The notes beneath the pieces are model-generated. The model saw nothing but the letters and a program-made list of their open reading frames with translations. It did not search any database and had not been told where the DNA came from. Positions 14,130 through 17,633 of a DNA stretch of 17,633 nt are shown piece by piece (the stretch's first letter is position 1; each line of letters begins with the position of its first letter). The position numbers were made by a program, and so were the translations under genes. This DNA is from Demequinaceae bacterium UBA4004. GTDB lineage: Bacteria > Actinomycetota > Actinomycetes > Actinomycetales > Demequinaceae. The stretch covers positions 6,077-23,709 of the forward strand of contig DGBM01000153.1 in NCBI GenBank assembly GCA_002384765.1, given 5' to 3'.

Positions 14130-15718
14130 CCGCGCAGGTACTTGTCCAGGCTGGGCAGCTGCGAGGGGTCAAAGGCCGGCTCCTCGGGCTTGGGCTGACC
14201 CAAACCGAAGGCGCTTCCGGATGCGGGCGCGGCCGTGCCCTGTTCGCGCAGCGCGCGTTCCTGGGCGGCGCGCTTGGCCGGGTTGCCCGACTTGCCCTTC
14301 ACCTTGCGCTGGGGAGCGTGCTTTCCCTTGGATTTCTTGCCGCCCGGCATACCTCCCAGACCCATCGCGGGCATGCCGCCGATGCCGGGCATTCCACCGC
14401 CCCCGGCCATCGCCTTCATCATGCGTTGGGCGTCGTCGAATCGCTTCACGAGCGAGTTGATCTGCGCCACCGTGGTGCCCGAGCCGGCCGCGATGCGCGA
14501 GCGGCGAGATCCGTTGAGCACCTTGGGGTTGTCGCGCTCATGGGGAGTCATCGACTGGATGATCGCTTCCGTTCGCGTCAGTTCGCGGTCGTCCAGGTTG
14601 TCGATCTGATCGCGCATCTGCCCCATGCCGGGAAGCATGGTGAGCATTTTCTTCATCGAGCCCATGTTCTTGAGCTGCTGCATTTGACTCAAGAAGTCGG
14701 TGAGGGTGAAGTCCTCCCCCTTGGACATCTTGTCGGCCATGCGCTGGGCCTCGGCCTGGTCGAACGTGGCCTCCGCCTTCTCGATGAGCGACAGCACGTC
14801 GCCCATGTCGAGAATGCGTCCCGCCATGCGTTCGGGGTGGAAGACCTCGAACTCGTCGAGCTTCTCCCCCGTCGAGGCGAACAGAATGGGGACGCCCGTG
14901 ACTTCTCGAACCGACAATGCGGCGCCGCCGCGCGCATCGCCATCGAGCTTGGTGAGCACGACGCCCGTCATGGCAACGCCTGCCTGGAACGCCTGGGCGG
15001 TGGCGACCGCGTCCTGACCGATCATCGAGTCGATGACGAAGAGGACCTCATCCGGGTCGATCGCCTTGCGAATGTCGCCGGCCTGCTTCATCAACTCGCG
15101 GTCCACGCCCAGTCGACCGGCCGTGTCGACGATCACCACGGAGTGTTGACGCCGGCGTGCCTCCTTGATGGCGTTGCCCGCCACCTTGACCGGGTTGCCG
15201 CGCACCTTTTCGTCCTCGCGCGTCACGCCCCGCTCCGGGGCGAACACGGGCACCCCCGCCCGTTCGCCGACCACCTCGAGCTGGTTCACGGCGTTGGGCC
15301 GCTGCAGGTCGGCGGCCACGAGCAGCGGGGTGTGGCCCTGGCTCTTGAGGTGGTGCGCCAGCTTGCCGGCAAAGGTGGTCTTGCCCGCGCCCTGAAGTCC
15401 GGCAAGCATGATGACGGTGGGGCCAGACTTCGCGATCGCCAGGGGCCGGGCACTGCCGCCGAGAATCTCGATGAGTTCCTCGTGGACGATCTTGACAACC
15501 TGCTGGCCTGGGTTGAGGGCCCCGGAGACCTCGGCGCCCACCGCGCGGGCGCGAATCCGGTCCGTGAAGGTGGTGACCACCGGGAGGGCGACGTCTGCAT
15601 CAAGCAGGGCGCGCCTGATCTCACGGACGGTGTCGTCGATGTCGGCTTCTGTGAGCCTTCCCTTGCCGCGAAGGTTGCGGAACGTGGCTGTCAATCGGTC
15701 GGACAGGCTGGCGAACAC
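14126..15718 (-). CDS. ffh: Signal recognition particle GTPase Ffh (SRP54)
   Basis: A 530-residue protein that binds signal sequences of nascent membrane proteins and directs ribosomes to the FtsY receptor. N domain: residues ~1-90. GTPase domain: P-loop GLQGAGKTT (107-115), DLQRP (137-141), DTAGR (198-202) and TKLDGDARGG (256-265). M domain (~330-440) is Met-rich, with SQMQQLKNMGSMKKMLTMLP and the RNA-binding GSRRSRIAAGSG. The C-terminal extension (~445-530) is Gly/Met-rich, then strongly basic (KSKGKHAPQRKVKGK), longer than in most non-actinobacterial Ffh. Start GTG 15718 has GGGAGAG four bases upstream. It lies 28 bases after glnD and overlaps the amidohydrolase start. No SRP RNA gene was seen in the window. 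Confidence 0.97.
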   Translation of the reverse strand: MFASLSDRLTATFRNLRGKGRLTEADIDDTVREIRRALLDADVALPVVTTFTDRIRARAVGAEVSGALNPGQQVVKIVHEELIEILGGSARPLAIAKSGPTVIMLAGLQGAGKTTFAGKLAHHLKSQGHTPLLVAADLQRPNAVNQLEVVGERAGVPVFAPERGVTREDEKVRGNPVKVAGNAIKEARRRQHSVVIVDTAGRLGVDRELMKQAGDIRKAIDPDEVLFVIDSMIGQDAVATAQAFQAGVAMTGVVLTKLDGDARGGAALSVREVTGVPILFASTGEKLDEFEVFHPERMAGRILDMGDVLSLIEKAEATFDQAEAQRMADKMSKGEDFTLTDFLSQMQQLKNMGSMKKMLTMLPGMGQMRDQIDNLDDRELTRTEAIIQSMTPHERDNPKVLNGSRRSRIAAGSGTTVAQINSLVKRFDDAQRMMKAMAGGGGMPGIGGMPAMGLGGMPGGKKSKGKHAPQRKVKGKSGNPAKRAAQERALREQGTAAPASGSAFGLGQPKPEEPAFDPSQLPSLDKYLRG

Positions 15719-15746
15719 GGCTCTCCCTTCGGCGTGACGGTGTCGA

Positions 15747-17522
15747 CTAGCCTACCTGCGGCCCGCGGGCCAGGGTGGCGCGCACGCGGGCCGTCAGGGT
15801 GTCGATCAGTTGTTCGCGCCACGCGGTCCACGCCTTGGGACTCGCCGCCTTGGCGTCGGCCTCGGTGAGCGCACGAAGCACCTCGAACAGGTCCGCCCGC
15901 CCACCGAGCCGCTCCATCAGTTCCGTGGCGACAGCCGGATCCTCCGCGTCACGGGAGGTGGCAAAGTCGGCGAGAGTGAGGTGTTCGCGCACGATCACCT
16001 GAGTATCGCGCCCCATCGCCTCCGGCAAGCCCATGTGCTTCGCGATGCCGGGAATCAACGCGGCGCCGGACACCGAGTGGTCGCTCATGCCCGCCTGCTT
16101 GCCGATGTCGTGCAGCAGCGCCGCGAAGAGCAGCAGGTCCGGGTGGGCCACGTGCCTGCGCATCTTTCCGGCGAGAACGACCGCTTCGATCTGGTGGCGA
16201 TCCACCGTGTATCGATGGAAGGGGTTGCGTTGGGGACGGTTTCGCACGGGAGCCCACTGGGGAAGCCACCGGACGATCTGCCCCGCCACATCAAGTGCCT
16301 CCCACACGCTCACCAGGTGCTGAGAGCCGCGCAGCAGTTCGGTGAATCGGGCAAGCGCCTCTGGCGGCCACGGGCTTTCCAGATCCGGGCACCGCATGAA
16401 CGACTCGAGGAGACTTGGCGTGAACGTGAGTCCGGTCGACGCTGCCGCCGCCGCGGCTCGCAGGGGAAGCACGGCGTCGGTCTCCGCCGAATACCCCGGC
16501 GCGAGGGCCAGGTCTCCGTCCACGTCAATCAGTCCTTGGGCGACGTGGACGTACCGTGGGGCGGTGCCGCGACGCTTCGCGAGGAAGGCGCGCGACCCGA
16601 CTCCGGACTTCTCCAAAGAGCGGCGGGCGCCGCGTTCCGTGCTGTCGACGGCGAAGGCGATGGCACGGCCGGCTTCCGCAATCGATGCCAACAGTTCATC
16701 TGTGTCGGCCATCTTCAGTGCGTTGGCTACGTCCTGAGCCACATGCCTGCCGACGATGTATGCGGCCTTGCCCGACACCGTTTGCACGGCGTCGCGCACG
16801 TCGAGAAGGTGCTGCGCGGCGTCGTCGATCATGCCGTGCGGACGATCCGTGAGCCACGTCGCCGCGAGCGCCGTGAGGCTCACGTAGTCGCGCAGGCCTC
16901 CGCGTGACTCCTTGATGTGGGGTTCGATGAGGTACGCGACCTCGCCGAACCGTTCGGCGCGTGCTCGCGAGGCGGCCAGCAGCTCCGGCAGGCGCTTGCG
17001 CGCAGCCGAGCGCCAGTCGGCGAGGATTGCGGAGCGCGCCTGCTGGGCGAGCAACTCATCCCCGGCGACATGGCGTAGGTCGAGGAGACCAGCCGCCGCC
17101 GCGAGGTCCTTCGAGGCCACCTGCCGGCACTCGGTGAGTGAGCGTGTCGAATGATCCAGCTGCAGCCCGGCGTCCCAAATCGGGTACCAGAGGCGCTGCG
17201 CCACGTCGGCGGCGGCCGCCTTGCCGGCCGAGGTGCCGTCGTGCAGGAGCACGAGGTCGAGGTCCGAGTGAGGACCCGCCTCTGCGCGGCTGACGCTGCC
17301 CACGGCGGCGAGGGTGAGTCCCTCTACCCCGTCGGTGACGGAGGTGAAGTGTTCCGTGAGCCGCACGAAGACGAGATCGGCGAGCGCCTGCCTGCGCTGG
17401 CGACCCGGCTGGTCCGCCAGCCTGACGGCAAGCTCTTGCCTCTCACGCTTGAGGTCCCGCACCCCTTGGGGATGCGGGACCTCAGCGTGCGAGCCGTCAC
17501 GGACTACGCCCGAACGGCCCAT
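15747..17522 (-). CDS. glnD: PII uridylyl/adenylyltransferase GlnD, short form without ACT domains
   Basis: A 591-residue protein that modifies and de-modifies the PII nitrogen-signalling protein; in actinobacteria the modification is usually adenylylation. The nucleotidyltransferase site is GSVSR...SDLDLVLL with Gly75-Ser76, Asp87 and Asp89. EPHIKESRGGLRD is the typical GlnD helical signature. The HD phosphohydrolase domain begins at HRYTVDRH (His443) and has LLHDIGK (His471-Asp472). The protein ends about 30 residues after the HD domain. Family members usually run to 700-950 residues and end in two glutamine-sensing ACT domains. Only 28 bases separate its stop from ffh, so no frameshifted ACT segment is hidden there. 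ATG 17522, 16 bases after the glnB stop, is chosen; the longer frame to 17618 overlaps the PII gene. Confidence 0.93.
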   Translation of the reverse strand: MGRSGVVRDGSHAEVPHPQGVRDLKRERQELAVRLADQPGRQRRQALADLVFVRLTEHFTSVTDGVEGLTLAAVGSVSRAEAGPHSDLDLVLLHDGTSAGKAAAADVAQRLWYPIWDAGLQLDHSTRSLTECRQVASKDLAAAAGLLDLRHVAGDELLAQQARSAILADWRSAARKRLPELLAASRARAERFGEVAYLIEPHIKESRGGLRDYVSLTALAATWLTDRPHGMIDDAAQHLLDVRDAVQTVSGKAAYIVGRHVAQDVANALKMADTDELLASIAEAGRAIAFAVDSTERGARRSLEKSGVGSRAFLAKRRGTAPRYVHVAQGLIDVDGDLALAPGYSAETDAVLPLRAAAAAASTGLTFTPSLLESFMRCPDLESPWPPEALARFTELLRGSQHLVSVWEALDVAGQIVRWLPQWAPVRNRPQRNPFHRYTVDRHQIEAVVLAGKMRRHVAHPDLLLFAALLHDIGKQAGMSDHSVSGAALIPGIAKHMGLPEAMGRDTQVIVREHLTLADFATSRDAEDPAVATELMERLGGRADLFEVLRALTEADAKAASPKAWTAWREQLIDTLTARVRATLARGPQVG

Positions 17523-17538
17523 CGTGAATCGGGTTTCT

Positions 17539-17633
<95 letters not shown>

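Noticed and set aside
14027..15868. 613-codon open frame on the plus strand opposite ffh
   Set aside because: It mirrors ffh codon structure and is rich in His, Leu, Gly and Arg without recognisable motifs; ffh on the minus strand is certain.

Overview
The window looks like chromosomal DNA from a high-GC Gram-positive bacterium (Actinomycetota, probably Micrococcales or a neighbouring order). The support is the very high GC content, the many GTG starts, and gene orders typical of actinobacteria: glnB-glnD-ffh, and rpsP-khpA-rimM-trmD-rplS-lepB-rnhB. The genus cannot be set from the sequence alone. Most genes are on the minus strand; only the first 3.9 kb is on the plus strand.

Layout. (1) Bases 1-3874 (+) hold a tightly overlapping three-gene operon: the C-terminal part of a GH15 glucoamylase-like enzyme, a GH31 alpha-glucosidase-like enzyme, and a small nucleotidyltransferase-fold protein. 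It probably serves alpha-glucan or alpha-oligosaccharide breakdown. (2) Bases 3871-8074 (-) hold the ribosome maturation, translation and secretion block: rpsP, khpA, rimM, trmD, rplS, lepB and rnhB. The two opposing gene sets meet in a CTAG that contains both stop codons and lies inside a GC-rich hairpin. (3) Bases 8229-12957 (-) hold a probable transmembrane flavin/heme electron-transfer operon: two FMN-binding-domain exported proteins, two paralogous ferric-reductase-type membrane flavocytochromes, a 50-residue membrane ORF, and an ApbE-family FMN transferase. (4) Bases 13044-17633 (-) hold an amidohydrolase, ffh (signal recognition particle GTPase), a short glnD and the C-terminus of a PII protein.

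How it fits together. The two reductases should take electrons from NAD(P)H on the cytoplasmic face through FAD and heme across the membrane. ApbE would attach FMN covalently to a Ser in the two exported FMN-binding proteins, which would be the outward acceptors. The final acceptor is not evident. The genes overlap in two translationally coupled blocks, and a good -35/-10 pair lies in front of the first gene. This block appears to be inserted between the ffh/amidohydrolase genes and rpsP.

Most worth a second look: the mirrored duplicated electron-transfer operon; a 50-residue membrane ORF joined to apbE that may be a detached membrane anchor; a GlnD with no room for ACT domains; lepB, whose only canonical start cuts into its transmembrane helix; and a structured leader in front of rplS.
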